Notes: a model not told the origin generated them from the letters alone. Positions 25,090-34,492 are shown, counted from the stretch's first letter. The stretch: 45,170 nt of DNA from Gammaproteobacteria bacterium UBA7310 (GCA_002471665.1 DKQK01000061.1:1-45170), one strand, 5' to 3'. Program-made: numbers and translations.

Positions 25090-25941
25090 CTAACGCCTGA
25101 TCAATAAGGGGTCTGACACCGTGTCTTGCAGTTGGTTCTGTACCTGCTGGGCTGCCTGCTCGGACACAAAAGGGCCGATACGTACCCGGTGTACGCCGCT
25201 GGTGCCGCGCTCCGGGGACGAGTGGATACCAACTGGAGCATTGGTCACGGCGATCAACTGTTGCTGCATGGATTTGGCGGTGCTCAACTCGCGGTAGGCT
25301 CCCACCTGAATGTAGTAGTTTTCACGGGCACCGGTGTCTTCAACATCCCGATAGGGGATTGCGGTGCCGGCGGCCGGATTGGCGGCGTTGGGCGATGGCG
25401 TGGAGCTGACCGGGATGGCCTCGACCCTGACCCGGGCGGTGCCCTTGTTGGCATACCCGATCTTGTGGGCTGCCGCATAGGACAGGTCAATAATACGGCC
25501 ATCATGAAACGGGCCGCGATCGTTTACCCGGACGATGATCTGCTTATTGTTCTCCAGATTGGTGACCCGCACATAGCTGGGAATGGGCAGGGATTTATGG
25601 GCCGCGGTCATGGCATAGGGATCGTAAGGTTCCTGGCTGGAGGTGGGGCGGCCGGAGAATTTTTTACCATACCAACTGCCGATGCCGGTTTCCTGGTAGC
25701 CTTCGGCCGATTGCAGAACATAGTAGGTTTTACCGAACACCTCATACGGGGAGTGATTGCCATAGCGGGCGCGGGGTTCCCACTTGGGTTTGGCGTCGGG
25801 AATACTGGCCCAGTCGCGGACCCCGGACGGCGCGCTGTCCTGTTCCTCGAACGGGCCCGGCGTGAAAGGGCGGTGGGTGCTGCAGGCGGCCAGCAGCGTA
25901 ATCATGGTCAGCAGGGGCAGGTGGCGCAGCAGTGGTTTCAT
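25090..25941 (-). CDS. rlpA: RlpA, septal ring-type lytic transglycosylase lipoprotein
   Basis: 283 residues. The lipobox LAAC (Cys20) makes it a lipoprotein. The double-psi beta-barrel domain (about 80-180) has GIGSWYGKKFSGRPTSSQEPYDP and VRVNDRGPFHDGRIIDLSYAAA, with the catalytic-type Glu and Asp in place; only the first 20-residue pieces are given as landmarks. The C-terminal SPOR domain (about 205-283), starting YYIQVGAYRE, binds denuded glycan at the division site. RlpA cleaves such glycan in Pseudomonas. It overlaps mltB as ATGA. Confidence 0.95.
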   Translation of the reverse strand: MKPLLRHLPLLTMITLLAACSTHRPFTPGPFEEQDSAPSGVRDWASIPDAKPKWEPRARYGNHSPYEVFGKTYYVLQSAEGYQETGIGSWYGKKFSGRPTSSQEPYDPYAMTAAHKSLPIPSYVRVTNLENNKQIIVRVNDRGPFHDGRIIDLSYAAAHKIGYANKGTARVRVEAIPVSSTPSPNAANPAAGTAIPYRDVEDTGARENYYIQVGAYRELSTAKSMQQQLIAVTNAPVGIHSSPERGTSGVHRVRIGPFVSEQAAQQVQNQLQDTVSDPLLIRR

Positions 25942-26993
25942 GATGACAATCGTCTTTTCAGCTCTTCACTCAGTTGGTATACGGCCATGGCGTACAGTGG
26001 GCTGTGATTGTAGCGGGTGATCACATAGAAATTCTGCAAACCAATCCAGAATTCTTCACCCTCGGCCCCTGCAAACGCCATGGCGGTGGCTTTGTCGCTG
26101 TCCCGGTAGTGGGTGTCGTCACTGGCATCGGCAATCAGGCCGGCCTGTTTGATCTCCAGTATAGTCAAGTTCGGCTTTTGTGGTTTCGGCCCTCTGTGTA
26201 ACACCGCTTGCAGTTGCTCAGCGCCGGTGTTGTCCCCCAGGTAGCGGGCCAGGCTGGCCACCGGGGCGCCAGCTTGCCAACCGTGTTGTTTGAAGTAGTT
26301 GGCCACGCTGCCGATGGCGTCCACCGGGTTGTTGATCAGGTCCCGGTGACCATCGCCGTCGAAATCCACCGCATAATGCCGATAGCTGCTGGAGATAAAC
26401 TGGCCGTAACCCATGGCGCCGGCGTAGGAGCCCCGGGCGTTCATCAGGTCGATGCCGGCTTCTTGTTCCAATTGCAGAAAATGCTTCAGTTCACTGCGAA
26501 AGAACGGGCTGCGGGGAGGGTAGTCAAACGCCAGCGTGGCGAGGGCATCCACCACCCGGTAATTGCCTTTGTGTTTGCCGTAACGGGTTTCCACGCCGAT
26601 GATGGCCAGTATCACATAACGGGAAACCCCGAATTCCTGTTCGGCACGGATGAAGGTTGCTTGGTGTTCCCGGTAAAAGCGGATCCCCTGATCGATGCGA
26701 TCCTGAGTCAGAAAAATGGGGCGATATTCGGCCCAGGTTTTGGTTTTCTCCGCCGGGCGGGCAATGGCGTCGAGAATGGACTGGTTTTTTTCAGCGCTGG
26801 CCAGCAAAGTGGTGAGCTTGTCTGCCGGGTAACTTTCTTCCTGCCGGATTTCTGCCACGAACTGCTGTGCCTTGGGATGATCGAGGTAGCCCCGGCTGTC
26901 AGCGTAGAGGCCCTGACACAGGAAAAACAGGCCCAGGCAGCACAGTTTGAGTACGGTCAGAGGTGATTTGGGTTTGGATTTGAATGAATACAT
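25938..26993 (-). CDS. mltB: MltB, lytic murein transglycosylase B
   Basis: 351 residues. The N-terminus has a signal sequence (hydrophobic LKLCCLGLFFLCQGLYA) without an obvious lipobox. The catalytic part has AIIGVETRYGKHKGNY with the catalytic Glu, ARGSYAGAMGYGQFISSSYR and AVDFDGDGHRDL, all typical of SltB/MltB enzymes. It cleaves peptidoglycan glycan strands with anhydro-ring formation. ATG 26993 has AGGA seven bases upstream; the frame stays open much further, but that upstream part lies inside mrdB and is not family-like. It overlaps rlpA. Confidence 0.95.
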   Translation of the reverse strand: MYSFKSKPKSPLTVLKLCCLGLFFLCQGLYADSRGYLDHPKAQQFVAEIRQEESYPADKLTTLLASAEKNQSILDAIARPAEKTKTWAEYRPIFLTQDRIDQGIRFYREHQATFIRAEQEFGVSRYVILAIIGVETRYGKHKGNYRVVDALATLAFDYPPRSPFFRSELKHFLQLEQEAGIDLMNARGSYAGAMGYGQFISSSYRHYAVDFDGDGHRDLINNPVDAIGSVANYFKQHGWQAGAPVASLARYLGDNTGAEQLQAVLHRGPKPQKPNLTILEIKQAGLIADASDDTHYRDSDKATAMAFAGAEGEEFWIGLQNFYVITRYNHSPLYAMAVYQLSEELKRRLSS

Positions 26994-27040
26994 CAGTGTC
27001 CTGTCACGTGTGTCGGTGCAATGTTGAGTCGGTTTTGTGC

Positions 27041-28189
27041 TCAGGTGGAGACCAGTTTGCGATGGGTATGGATCGACATCAAGATACCGAAGCTGGCCAT
27101 CAGTGTCACGATGGAGGTGCCGCCATAGGAAACCATGGGCAGGGGCACACCCACCACCGGCAGAATGCCGCTGACCATACCGATGTTGACGAACACATAC
27201 ACAAAGAAGGTTAAGGTGATGGAGCCCGCCAGCAGGCGCGAATAGGTGTCCTGGGCATTCATGGCGATGTACATGCCGCGGGCCACGATGGCGAAATAGA
27301 TCATCAACAGGGCGCAGACGCCCAGCAGGCCGAACTCTTCCGCCAGTACGGCAATGATAAAATCCGTGGAGCTTTCCGGCAGGAAGTCCAGGTGCGCCTG
27401 GGTGCCGTGCAGCCAACCCTTGCCTTCCCAGCCGCCGGAGCCGATGGCGGTTTTGGATTGGGTGATGTTCCAGCCGGCACCCCAGCGATCCCGTTCCGGA
27501 TCCAGAAAGGTCAGTACCCGCTGGCGTTGGTAATCGTGCATCACCATCCAGATACCGGCTCCGGCGGGCACGGCGGCGGCGGTCAGCCCGGCAATGTACT
27601 TCCAGTTGAGGCCGGACAGGAACAGCACAATGAATCCGGAGCTGGCGATCAACAGCGAGGTGCCCAGGTCCGGCTGCCTGGCAATGAGCACGGTGGGTAC
27701 CATAATCAATACAGCAGACAGCAGCACGGGGCGCCAGCCCGGTGGCAGCGCCCGTTCCGCCAGGTACCAGGCCAGCATCATGGGTACAATCACTTTCATG
27801 ATTTCAGAAGGCTGGAAGCGAACCCCGGTGCCGGGGATGGCCAGCCAGCGTTGCGCCCCTTTGGCCTGGGTGCCGGTGACCAGTACGCCCACCAGCAGGA
27901 TCAGGCCGATGCCGAACAGCCAGGGTGTCCAGCGTTTGTAGGTGCGGGGTGAAATGAACGCCATCACCATCATGGCGGCAAAGCCGGCGGTGATGCGCAC
28001 CAGTTGTCGCATCAGGGTATCCATGCTCTGTCCGCTGGCGCTGTAGAGCACAAACAGGCCCACACAGACCAAAACCAACAGCCCACCCATTAAGGGTGCA
28101 TCCAGGTGAATGGCCTGCATCAGGCTGATGCGGCGGGTCACCGGTGAGTGGCTGCTGCCCAGTTGATGCTGGAAATCGTATCGACTCAT
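27041..28189 (-). CDS. mrdB: RodA (MrdB), peptidoglycan glycosyltransferase of the elongasome
   Basis: 382 residues with about ten membrane segments of the SEDS family. Landmarks are RWLAIPGTGVRFQPSEIMK, ARQPDLGTSLLI, QSKTAIGSGGWEGKGW, LPESSTDFIIAVLAEEFG and the C-terminal GVPLPMVSYGGTS. RodA polymerises lipid II into glycan strands during rod growth, with PBP2 as its transpeptidase partner, encoded just upstream in an ATGA overlap. It is followed by mltB after 47 bp. Confidence 0.96.
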   Translation of the reverse strand: MSRYDFQHQLGSSHSPVTRRISLMQAIHLDAPLMGGLLVLVCVGLFVLYSASGQSMDTLMRQLVRITAGFAAMMVMAFISPRTYKRWTPWLFGIGLILLVGVLVTGTQAKGAQRWLAIPGTGVRFQPSEIMKVIVPMMLAWYLAERALPPGWRPVLLSAVLIMVPTVLIARQPDLGTSLLIASSGFIVLFLSGLNWKYIAGLTAAAVPAGAGIWMVMHDYQRQRVLTFLDPERDRWGAGWNITQSKTAIGSGGWEGKGWLHGTQAHLDFLPESSTDFIIAVLAEEFGLLGVCALLMIYFAIVARGMYIAMNAQDTYSRLLAGSITLTFFVYVFVNIGMVSGILPVVGVPLPMVSYGGTSIVTLMASFGILMSIHTHRKLVST

Positions 28190-30066
28190 GGTGCTTGCAC
28201 CGCCCTTGTGGTTGGGACATCGGCATCCTGTTGCAGGGATTCAAAATAGGCATCCAATACCTGCCGGGCAACCGGGGCCGCCGTGGAACCGCCGCCACCG
28301 CCGTTTTCCACCAGCACCGCGATGGCGATTTTGGGGTTGTTCACCGGAGCAAAGCCCACGAACAGCGCGTGGTCCCGGTGCCATTCGGCGATCTTGTCGG
28401 CATCGTACTCTTCATCCTGTTTGATCCCCAGTACCTGTGCCGTACCGGTTTTGCCCGCCAGGTCGTAGCCGGGCAGATCCTTGGAGATTCCCCGTGCCGT
28501 ACCCTTGGCGCTGTGCACCACATCGCGCATGGCTTCGATGATGCGATCCCAGTTGTCGGGGTTCTTCAAGGTGATGGGGTCACCTACGTCCGGCGTGGGC
28601 AGTGGCAGGCCACCAATGGCTTTGACCATGCGCGGCTGCACTTTTTCCCCTTTGTTGGCCAGGATGGCGGTGGAGAGGGCCAGCTGCAGTGGCGTGGCCA
28701 GCATGTAGCCCTGCCCGATGCCGGTAATCAGTGTCTCCCCCGGGAACCAGGGCATATTGCGGGTGGCTTTCTTCCAGAAGCGCGATGGCAGCAGCCCTTT
28801 GCTTTCGTTGATCAGGTCCACGTTAGTGCGCTTGCCGAAACCAAAGGGCGCCATAAAATCATGGATGTCATCGATGCCCATATTAAAGGCCAGCTCGTAG
28901 AAATAGGTGTCACAGGACTGGACGATGGCGTCGTGCAGGTTGACTACACCGTGGCCCCACTTTTTCCAGTCGCGGTAAAAGCGGGCATCGTTTTCCAGCT
29001 TGTAGAACCCGGGATCGTAGATGGAATAATCCCAGGTGGTGGCGCCGGTTTCGATGCCGCCCAGGCCAACAATGGGTTTGATGGTGGAGCCGGGTGGATA
29101 ACGGCCCTGCAATGCCCGGTTGAAGAGCGGGCGCGCCCGCGAGTTCTGCAGGGCATCGTAGGAGGCATAATCAATTCCGGTGACAAACAGGTTGGAATTG
29201 AATCCCGGTACGCTGACCAGTGCCAGAATGCCTCCGGTTTGCGGCTCAATAGCCACCACCGCACCGCGCCGGCCCTGCAGAGCGTCAACGGCCGCCAGCT
29301 GGGTGTTCAGATCCATAAACAGTTGCAGGTTATCCCCGGGGGTGGGGTCGGTGCGTTCCAGCACCTTGGTGATGCGGCCGCGGGCATCGGTCTCAATGGT
29401 CTGAAAACCGACCTGGCCGTGCAGGCGATCTTCATAGAAGGCTTCCACCCCGGTTTTACCGATGTGTTCGGTGGCGCTGTAATTGGTGGCATCGAGCTTT
29501 TGCAGTTCGGCCTCGTTGATGCGCCCTACATAGCCGATGGCGTGGGACAGGGCTTCCGCCTGGGGGTAATGTCGCACCAGGTTGGCCCCCAGGCTCACAC
29601 CCGGCAGCAGATGCTGGTTGACGGCAATCAGGGCAATCTCTTTTTCGCTGAGTTTGAACTTCACCGCCACCGGGGTGAACGGGCGCCGGCGCTGGGCCAG
29701 CCGTTTGCGGAAATCATCCAGCCGGCTGTCGGTCATTTCGATCAGGCGCGAGAGCTTCAGCAGGGTGTCCTCAATATCCGGGCACAACTCCTTGGTGATG
29801 CTGACCGAGTAGCTGGGGCGGTTGTCAGCCAGCAGATGGCCGTTGCGATCCACAATCAGGCCACGGGTGGGGGCAACGGGCTCGATGCTGACCCGGTTTT
29901 CATCGGACAGGCTGGAGTATTTTTCGAACTGCAGTATCTGCAGGTACACCATGCGGGATATGAGCGCCAGGATCAGCAAAATCACCACAAAAATGGAGAC
30001 CACCGCTCGGCGGGCAAACACTCGGGTTTCGCGGTAGTGATCTTTCAGGGTAATGGGTTTTGGCAT
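28186..30066 (-). CDS. mrdA: PBP2 (MrdA), elongation transpeptidase
   Basis: 626 residues, typical of PBP2 (633 in E. coli). One N-terminal membrane anchor (about 20-42) is followed by the pedestal domain with PTRGLIVDRNGHLLADN, then the transpeptidase domain with STIK in YPPGSTIKP, SCD in VQSCDTYFYEL and KTGTAQ. It crosslinks side-wall peptidoglycan with RodA. A dense set of elongation genes follows. rlmH lies 39 bp upstream on the same strand. Confidence 0.97.
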   Translation of the reverse strand: MPKPITLKDHYRETRVFARRAVVSIFVVILLILALISRMVYLQILQFEKYSSLSDENRVSIEPVAPTRGLIVDRNGHLLADNRPSYSVSITKELCPDIEDTLLKLSRLIEMTDSRLDDFRKRLAQRRRPFTPVAVKFKLSEKEIALIAVNQHLLPGVSLGANLVRHYPQAEALSHAIGYVGRINEAELQKLDATNYSATEHIGKTGVEAFYEDRLHGQVGFQTIETDARGRITKVLERTDPTPGDNLQLFMDLNTQLAAVDALQGRRGAVVAIEPQTGGILALVSVPGFNSNLFVTGIDYASYDALQNSRARPLFNRALQGRYPPGSTIKPIVGLGGIETGATTWDYSIYDPGFYKLENDARFYRDWKKWGHGVVNLHDAIVQSCDTYFYELAFNMGIDDIHDFMAPFGFGKRTNVDLINESKGLLPSRFWKKATRNMPWFPGETLITGIGQGYMLATPLQLALSTAILANKGEKVQPRMVKAIGGLPLPTPDVGDPITLKNPDNWDRIIEAMRDVVHSAKGTARGISKDLPGYDLAGKTGTAQVLGIKQDEEYDADKIAEWHRDHALFVGFAPVNNPKIAIAVLVENGGGGGSTAAPVARQVLDAYFESLQQDADVPTTRAVQAP

Positions 30067-30105
30067 GCTGCGCGCCGGGTGCCTCTGATCTTGTGGTAGA
30101 AACGC

Positions 30106-30573
30106 TTATCGATGATAGGGATGGCCTTTTAAAATAGACCACGCACGATACATTTGTTCCGCAATTAAAACACGAACCAGAGGATGAGGCAGCGTCAGAT
30201 CCGATAAAGACCAGCTTTCCCGGGCTTTTTGCTTGCATTGGGGGGCCAATCCTTCCGGCCCGCCGATCAAAATGGAGACGTGTTGGCCGCCCTGCAGCAG
30301 TTGCCCCAGACGCTGGGCCAGTTGGTCAGTGGAAAGCCGCTTGCCGGGAACGTCCAGAGTGATGATGTGATCCTGGGGATGAACCGCCGCCAGCATTTGC
30401 TCGCCTTCTTTGTGGGTGATGCGTTCCACGTCGGCATTCTTGCCCCGTTTTCCGGCCGCGATCTCCACCAGCTCCAGGGTCAGGTCCTGGTTCAGGCGCT
30501 TGCTGTATTCTTCGTAGCCCTGGTTAACCCAGGCGGGCATTTTGGTGCCCACGGCGATCAGGCGAACGCGCAT
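30106..30573 (-). CDS. rlmH: RlmH, 23S rRNA pseudouridine-1915 N3-methyltransferase
   Basis: 155 residues, the same length as E. coli RlmH. It starts MRVRLIAVGTKMPAWV and has ITLDVPGKRLSTDQLAQ, the SAM-binding knot loop ILIGGPEGL and the C-terminal HPLVRVLIAEQMYRAWSI. It methylates pseudouridine 1915 of 23S rRNA on assembled ribosomes. The frame is open upstream of ATG 30573, but that part overlaps rsfS and is not conserved. It is 13 bp after rsfS. Confidence 0.97.
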   Translation of the reverse strand: MRVRLIAVGTKMPAWVNQGYEEYSKRLNQDLTLELVEIAAGKRGKNADVERITHKEGEQMLAAVHPQDHIITLDVPGKRLSTDQLAQRLGQLLQGGQHVSILIGGPEGLAPQCKQKARESWSLSDLTLPHPLVRVLIAEQMYRAWSILKGHPYHR

Positions 30574-30586
30574 GGTGAGCGGTAAA

Positions 30587-30928
30587 TCATTCCTGCTGTT
30601 CCGGAGACATGCTCCAGAGTTTTTCCAGGTCGTAAAAACGGCGGGTGTCCGGCAGCATGATGTGCACGATGATGTCGCCCAGATCCACCAGTACCCACTC
30701 GGCGGCTTCTTCGCCTTCCACCCCCAGTGGCTGGAGACCGTTGTGTTTGACTTTTTCCCGCACATTGTCGGCAATGGATTTGACATGGCGGTTGGACGTG
30801 CCGCTGGCCACAATCATCAGGTCCGCCACGCTGGTGAGGGGTTTGACATCCAGGGTCACGATGTCTTTGGCTTTGATGTCTTCCAAAGCATCGATGACGA
30901 TGTCTTTTAATGTCTGCAGATCAGTCAT
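30587..30928 (-). CDS. rsfS: RsfS, ribosomal silencing factor
   Basis: 113 residues of the RsfS/Iojap family. Landmarks are LKDIVIDALEDIKAKDIVTL, DLMIVASGTSNRHVKSIAD, EEAAEWVLVDLGDIIVHIM and the C-terminal RRFYDLEKLW. It binds ribosomal protein uL14 and blocks subunit joining when growth slows. ATG 30928 matches the family N-terminus and overlaps the nadD stop by 8 bp. Confidence 0.97.
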   Translation of the reverse strand: MTDLQTLKDIVIDALEDIKAKDIVTLDVKPLTSVADLMIVASGTSNRHVKSIADNVREKVKHNGLQPLGVEGEEAAEWVLVDLGDIIVHIMLPDTRRFYDLEKLWSMSPEQQE

Positions 30929-31598
30929 TGGGTTGGTTATCGTTCCTGTAGCCGTAAAGTGTGTTTTGTTGAATATAGGCCCAGACCGCGTCCGGTAACA
31001 GAAAACGTGGGGTAATGCCTTCCGCGATCTGTTGGCGTAGTTTGGTGGCGGATATATCCAGCGCCGTGGTTTCATGCACGTGAATCTTGCCCGATGGGCA
31101 ATGTTTTAATGCGTCCGCCGGGCTTTGCAGCTGTTGCAGCAACTGGTGCTCGGTGGTGTCGTCCTCCGGCAGGCGGTTGCCGGGACGGTGGGCAACCCAG
31201 AGATGAGCAATCTTGAGAATGGTTTGCCATTCATGCCAGCTGCTGAACTGGTTGAACGCGTCCATTCCCATGATGAACACCAGTGGTGCCTGCTCGCCAA
31301 TCTGTTCCCGTACATGCAGCAGCGTGCTGATGCTGTAGGAGGGTTCGTTGCGGGTGATTTCCCAGTTATCCACCTCAAAGCCCGGCACCCCGATGCAGGC
31401 CAGCTCGGCCATGGTGAGCCGGTGTTTGGCGTTGGTATCGGGCGATTCGCGATGGGTGGGTACGTGGCAGGGTACCAGGCGCACGAAATCCAGGCCCAAG
31501 CGGGATTTTGCTTCCCAGGCCAGCCGCAGGTGGCCGGTGTGAATCGGGTCGAACGTGCCGCCCAGAACGCCGGTGGCGTTAGTTGCGGATATGACCAT
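30921..31598 (-). CDS. nadD: NadD, nicotinate-nucleotide adenylyltransferase
   Basis: 225 residues. The nucleotidyl-transfer motif GGTFDPIHTGHL is at about 13-24, with MGMDAFNQFSSWHEW in the middle and the C-terminal ISATKLRQQIAEG motif (ISxTxxR). It makes deamido-NAD from nicotinate mononucleotide. Its start overlaps the proA end by 20 bp, and its end overlaps rsfS, so it is embedded in a tightly packed operon. Confidence 0.96.
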   Translation of the reverse strand: MVISATNATGVLGGTFDPIHTGHLRLAWEAKSRLGLDFVRLVPCHVPTHRESPDTNAKHRLTMAELACIGVPGFEVDNWEITRNEPSYSISTLLHVREQIGEQAPLVFIMGMDAFNQFSSWHEWQTILKIAHLWVAHRPGNRLPEDDTTEHQLLQQLQSPADALKHCPSGKIHVHETTALDISATKLRQQIAEGITPRFLLPDAVWAYIQQNTLYGYRNDNQPND

Positions 31599-32832
31599 CG
31601 CCCAACACTATATATTTTTGCGAGGTGAGCCCTTCCAGGCCCACCGGGCCGCGGGCATGGATCTTATCCGTGGAAATGCCGATCTCAGCGCCCAGACCGT
31701 ATTCAAAGCCGTCGGCAAAACGGGTGGAGGCGTTGACCATTACCGAGCTGGAATCCACCTCGGTGAGAAAGCGCCGGGCCAGGGTGTAATTTTCCGTGAC
31801 GATGCTTTCGGTGTGCTGGGAGCTGTAGGTATTGATGTGGTCAATGGCGGCGTCGATATTGTCCACCACGCGGATGGCCAGGATGGGCGCCAGATACTCT
31901 GTTGACCAGTCGTCTTCGCTGGCTGCAACACAACTGATGATGCTCTGGGTCTTGGCACAGCCACGTAACTCCACGCCCTTTTCGGCATACAATGCCGCCA
32001 GCTTCGGCAGGATCAGATCCGCAATCTGATCATGAACCAGCAGGGTCTCCATGGCATTGCACACGCCATAGCGGTGGGTTTTGGCGTTCAGGGCAATTTT
32101 GATGGCTTTGTCGGGGTCTGCCTCGATATCAATATAAACGTGACAAATGCCGTCCAGGTGTTTGATGACGGGTACCCGTGCATCGTTGCTGATGCGCTCG
32201 ATCAGGCCTTTGCCACCACGGGGCACGATCACATCCACGTAATCCGGCATGGTGATCAGTTCGCCCACGGCGGCGCGATCCGTGGTTTCCACAATCTGTA
32301 CCGCGTTGTGGGGTAAGCCGGCTGCTTCCAGGCCGTCCGCGATGCAACGGGCTATGGCCTGATTGCTGTTGATGGCTTCGGAGCCGCCACGGAGGATGGT
32401 GGCGTTGCCTGATTTCAGGCACAGGCTGGCGGCCTCAACGGTAACGTTGGGGCGGGATTCGTAGATTATGCCGATAACGCCCAGGGGGACGCGCATTTTG
32501 CCTACCTGGATGCCGCTGGGGCGGTAATTCATGTCGCTGATGGCGCCCACCGGATCGGGCAGGGCAGCCACCTGATGGAGCCCCTCAATCATGCCGTCGA
32601 TGCGTGCCGGTGTCAGCTCCAGTCGATCCAGCATGGCGGGCTCAAGCCCATTGGCGCGGCCGTTTTCAAGATCGATCCGATTGGCTTCTGCCAACGCCGG
32701 GCGCTGGGACTCGATGGCGGCAGCGATGGCCATCAGCGCGGCATTCTTCACGCCGGTGTTGGCCTTGGCCATTTCACGCGACGCGGCACGGGCCTGTTGA
32801 CCCACCTGGGTCATATAGGCTGTTACATCCAT
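31579..32832 (-). CDS. proA: ProA, gamma-glutamyl phosphate reductase
   Basis: 417 residues, the same length as E. coli ProA. Landmarks are VPLGVIGIIYESRPNVTVEA, GNATILRGGSEA, IVPRGGKGLIERI, the catalytic-Cys region GVCNAMETLLVH and the C-terminal VGLEGLTSQKYIVLGDG. It reduces gamma-glutamyl phosphate to glutamate semialdehyde in proline synthesis. It is first in the block leading to lipA; a TATAAT-type -10 lies about 45 bp upstream. Confidence 0.97.
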   Translation of the reverse strand: MDVTAYMTQVGQQARAASREMAKANTGVKNAALMAIAAAIESQRPALAEANRIDLENGRANGLEPAMLDRLELTPARIDGMIEGLHQVAALPDPVGAISDMNYRPSGIQVGKMRVPLGVIGIIYESRPNVTVEAASLCLKSGNATILRGGSEAINSNQAIARCIADGLEAAGLPHNAVQIVETTDRAAVGELITMPDYVDVIVPRGGKGLIERISNDARVPVIKHLDGICHVYIDIEADPDKAIKIALNAKTHRYGVCNAMETLLVHDQIADLILPKLAALYAEKGVELRGCAKTQSIISCVAASEDDWSTEYLAPILAIRVVDNIDAAIDHINTYSSQHTESIVTENYTLARRFLTEVDSSSVMVNASTRFADGFEYGLGAEIGISTDKIHARGPVGLEGLTSQKYIVLGDGHIRN

Positions 32833-32876
32833 GGATAAGGTAACCTTGTTTACATACTGTGGGTGTCGAAGGCGGG

Positions 32877-32882
32877 ATTATA
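32877..32882 (-). promoter_or_regulatory. Candidate -10 element for proA
   Basis: On the minus strand the sequence reads TATAAT, a perfect -10, with an expected start site about 38 bp before the proA ATG. No good -35 is seen at 17 bases (TAGCCG). It sits within the inverted repeat GGGATTA-N6-TAATCCC (32874-32893), which could serve as an operator. Confidence 0.45.
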
Positions 32883-32931
32883 CCGCTAATCCCCTGTCAC
32901 GGCTATGTGGTCACCGGTAAACAGATTGCCA

Positions 32932-34395
32932 TCAGGACGCCTCTGCGTACTGTTCACTGATGCGTTGCAACGCACCGGTTTGACCCAGTTTGAGGAACTC
33001 AGTGACCAGGTAGGGATCCAGGTGGTGGCCCGCCAGGGTGTTCAGCTCCTGGTAGGCTTCGGTCACCGGCCAGGGCTCTTTGTACGGGCGGCGACTGGTC
33101 AGGGCATCATAGATATCGACGATGGCGACGATACGGGCACTCAACGGAATATCCTTGCCGGTGATGCCATAGGGGTAGCCGGTGCCGTCAAAGCGCTCAT
33201 GATGGGCGACGGCGATATCACAGGCGTGCTGGTAGAACGGGCGCTTACCCAGCAGGGCCTTGCCCTTGACGGGGTGGGTGCGCATGATTTCCCACTCGGC
33301 ATCATTGAGGGGGCCCGGTTTGCGCAGTATGGAGTCCGGTATGCCCAGCTTGCCCACGTCGTGCATCATGCTGGAATAGCCGTATTCCTGTGCGGTGCGT
33401 TGATCAATACCCAGGTGCAGGGAGAAGGCCTCCACATAATCCTTGACCCGGGCAATGTGGTTGGCGGTGTCCACGTCCTTGAGGTCACAGGCGGTGGCCA
33501 GTTTGTAGATGGTTTCGATGTTGGTGTCGAATATTTCCCGGGTGCGTTCGGCGATTTTATCTTCCAGCAGGGCGCTGATTTCAATCAATTCCTGATTCAG
33601 GCGGAATTGTTCCTGTACCAGGATACGATTGCGCAGGTGAGCCTGTACCCGGCTGCGCAATTCCATTTCCCGGAACGGCTTTTGAATAAAATCACTGACC
33701 CCCAGGTTGAGCAGGTCGTACAGCACCGGCTTTTCCTGTTCGGTGGTAATAACGATGATGGGGGTCTGGTCGAACTCATGGTGGGAGCGAACCAGGTTGC
33801 ACAGCTCTTTCCCGTCCATCACCGGCATAAACAGATCGGTGATGATGAGGTCGAATTCGTGATCCCCTTTCAGTTGCTGCCAGGCGGCGCGACCGTTATC
33901 ACAAAGGGTGACGTTGCAGTTCAATTCGGTAAGCACCGCCAGATAAAATTGTTGCAGGGAGGGGCTGTCTTCAGCCACCAGAACTTGATACTGATATTCA
34001 GACATACGGTTGGCCATAGCAAATCGTTGGCTTTCGTTGAGAACGCCGACAATGCGTTCCCGTGTAAAAAAGGGCGAGCTGATGCGTTGAATCAGATCGA
34101 TGGCCCCGGCTTCCATGGCCCGTTGGCGTTGTTCCACATTGGGGGCATCGCTCAGCATCAGAACCGGCAGCATCAGGGTAAGGCGGTTCTGTTTGAGTAA
34201 CTTGCAGATTTTGTAGCCGTTGTTGTCGAAGCCTGCGTTCAGCAGAACCAGATCCGGCCTGAGATTGAGGGCCAGGGTTCGTACTTTATCGGCATCGGTA
34301 CAGCCGATGACCTGGATGGGCTCGCCTTGTAAGGCATCACTGTAGATGTCCTGGAGTTGGCTATCTCTGTCACAGAGAAGGATGGTTTTGTCCAT
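32932..34395 (-). CDS. Response regulator with two receiver domains and an HD-GYP domain
   Basis: 487 residues. The first receiver domain (about 1-120) is degenerate: Asn53 (LVLLNAGFD) stands in place of the phospho-accepting Asp. The second (about 135-255) is intact, with Asp187 in IITDLFMP and a QKPF lysine. A helical linker leads to an intact HD-GYP domain with HD at 345-346 (MMHDVGKLGIPD), MRTHPVKG, HHERFDGTGYP and VDIYDALTSRRPY. It should be a phosphorylation-controlled cyclic di-GMP phosphodiesterase. ATG 34395 is preceded by AGG at good spacing. No kinase gene is adjacent. Confidence 0.93.
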   Translation of the reverse strand: MDKTILLCDRDSQLQDIYSDALQGEPIQVIGCTDADKVRTLALNLRPDLVLLNAGFDNNGYKICKLLKQNRLTLMLPVLMLSDAPNVEQRQRAMEAGAIDLIQRISSPFFTRERIVGVLNESQRFAMANRMSEYQYQVLVAEDSPSLQQFYLAVLTELNCNVTLCDNGRAAWQQLKGDHEFDLIITDLFMPVMDGKELCNLVRSHHEFDQTPIIVITTEQEKPVLYDLLNLGVSDFIQKPFREMELRSRVQAHLRNRILVQEQFRLNQELIEISALLEDKIAERTREIFDTNIETIYKLATACDLKDVDTANHIARVKDYVEAFSLHLGIDQRTAQEYGYSSMMHDVGKLGIPDSILRKPGPLNDAEWEIMRTHPVKGKALLGKRPFYQHACDIAVAHHERFDGTGYPYGITGKDIPLSARIVAIVDIYDALTSRRPYKEPWPVTEAYQELNTLAGHHLDPYLVTEFLKLGQTGALQRISEQYAEAS

Positions 34396-34492
34396 AAATA
34401 CCTGCCTGCAGCAATGCGTCCTGCTTTGCCCGTGTGAAGCGAAAATTCTCAATTCCGTTAAGTGTATGACGTGGGAAACTAACTGTCAGGCT

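Noticed and set aside
26994..27416. N-terminal extension of MltB by 141 codons
   Set aside because: The extension overlaps the end of mrdB in another frame and has no family similarity; ATG 26993 has a ribosome binding site and a signal sequence follows.
28144..30099. Long open frame (about 650 codons) on the plus strand opposite mrdA
   Set aside because: It lies wholly opposite a well-conserved gene, has a Gly/His/Gln-rich composition and no family features; it is a shadow of GC-rich codon use.
30574..30813. N-terminal extension of RlmH
   Set aside because: It lies within rsfS; the ATG at 30573 gives exactly the standard 155 residues.
32874..32893. GGGATTA-N6-TAATCCC as a terminator
   Set aside because: It has no U-run and overlaps a TATAAT -10 of proA, so an operator or promoter role is more likely.
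32905..34200. Open frame opposite the REC-REC-HD-GYP gene
   Set aside because: Antisense shadow with no recognised domain; the sense protein has intact catalytic motifs.
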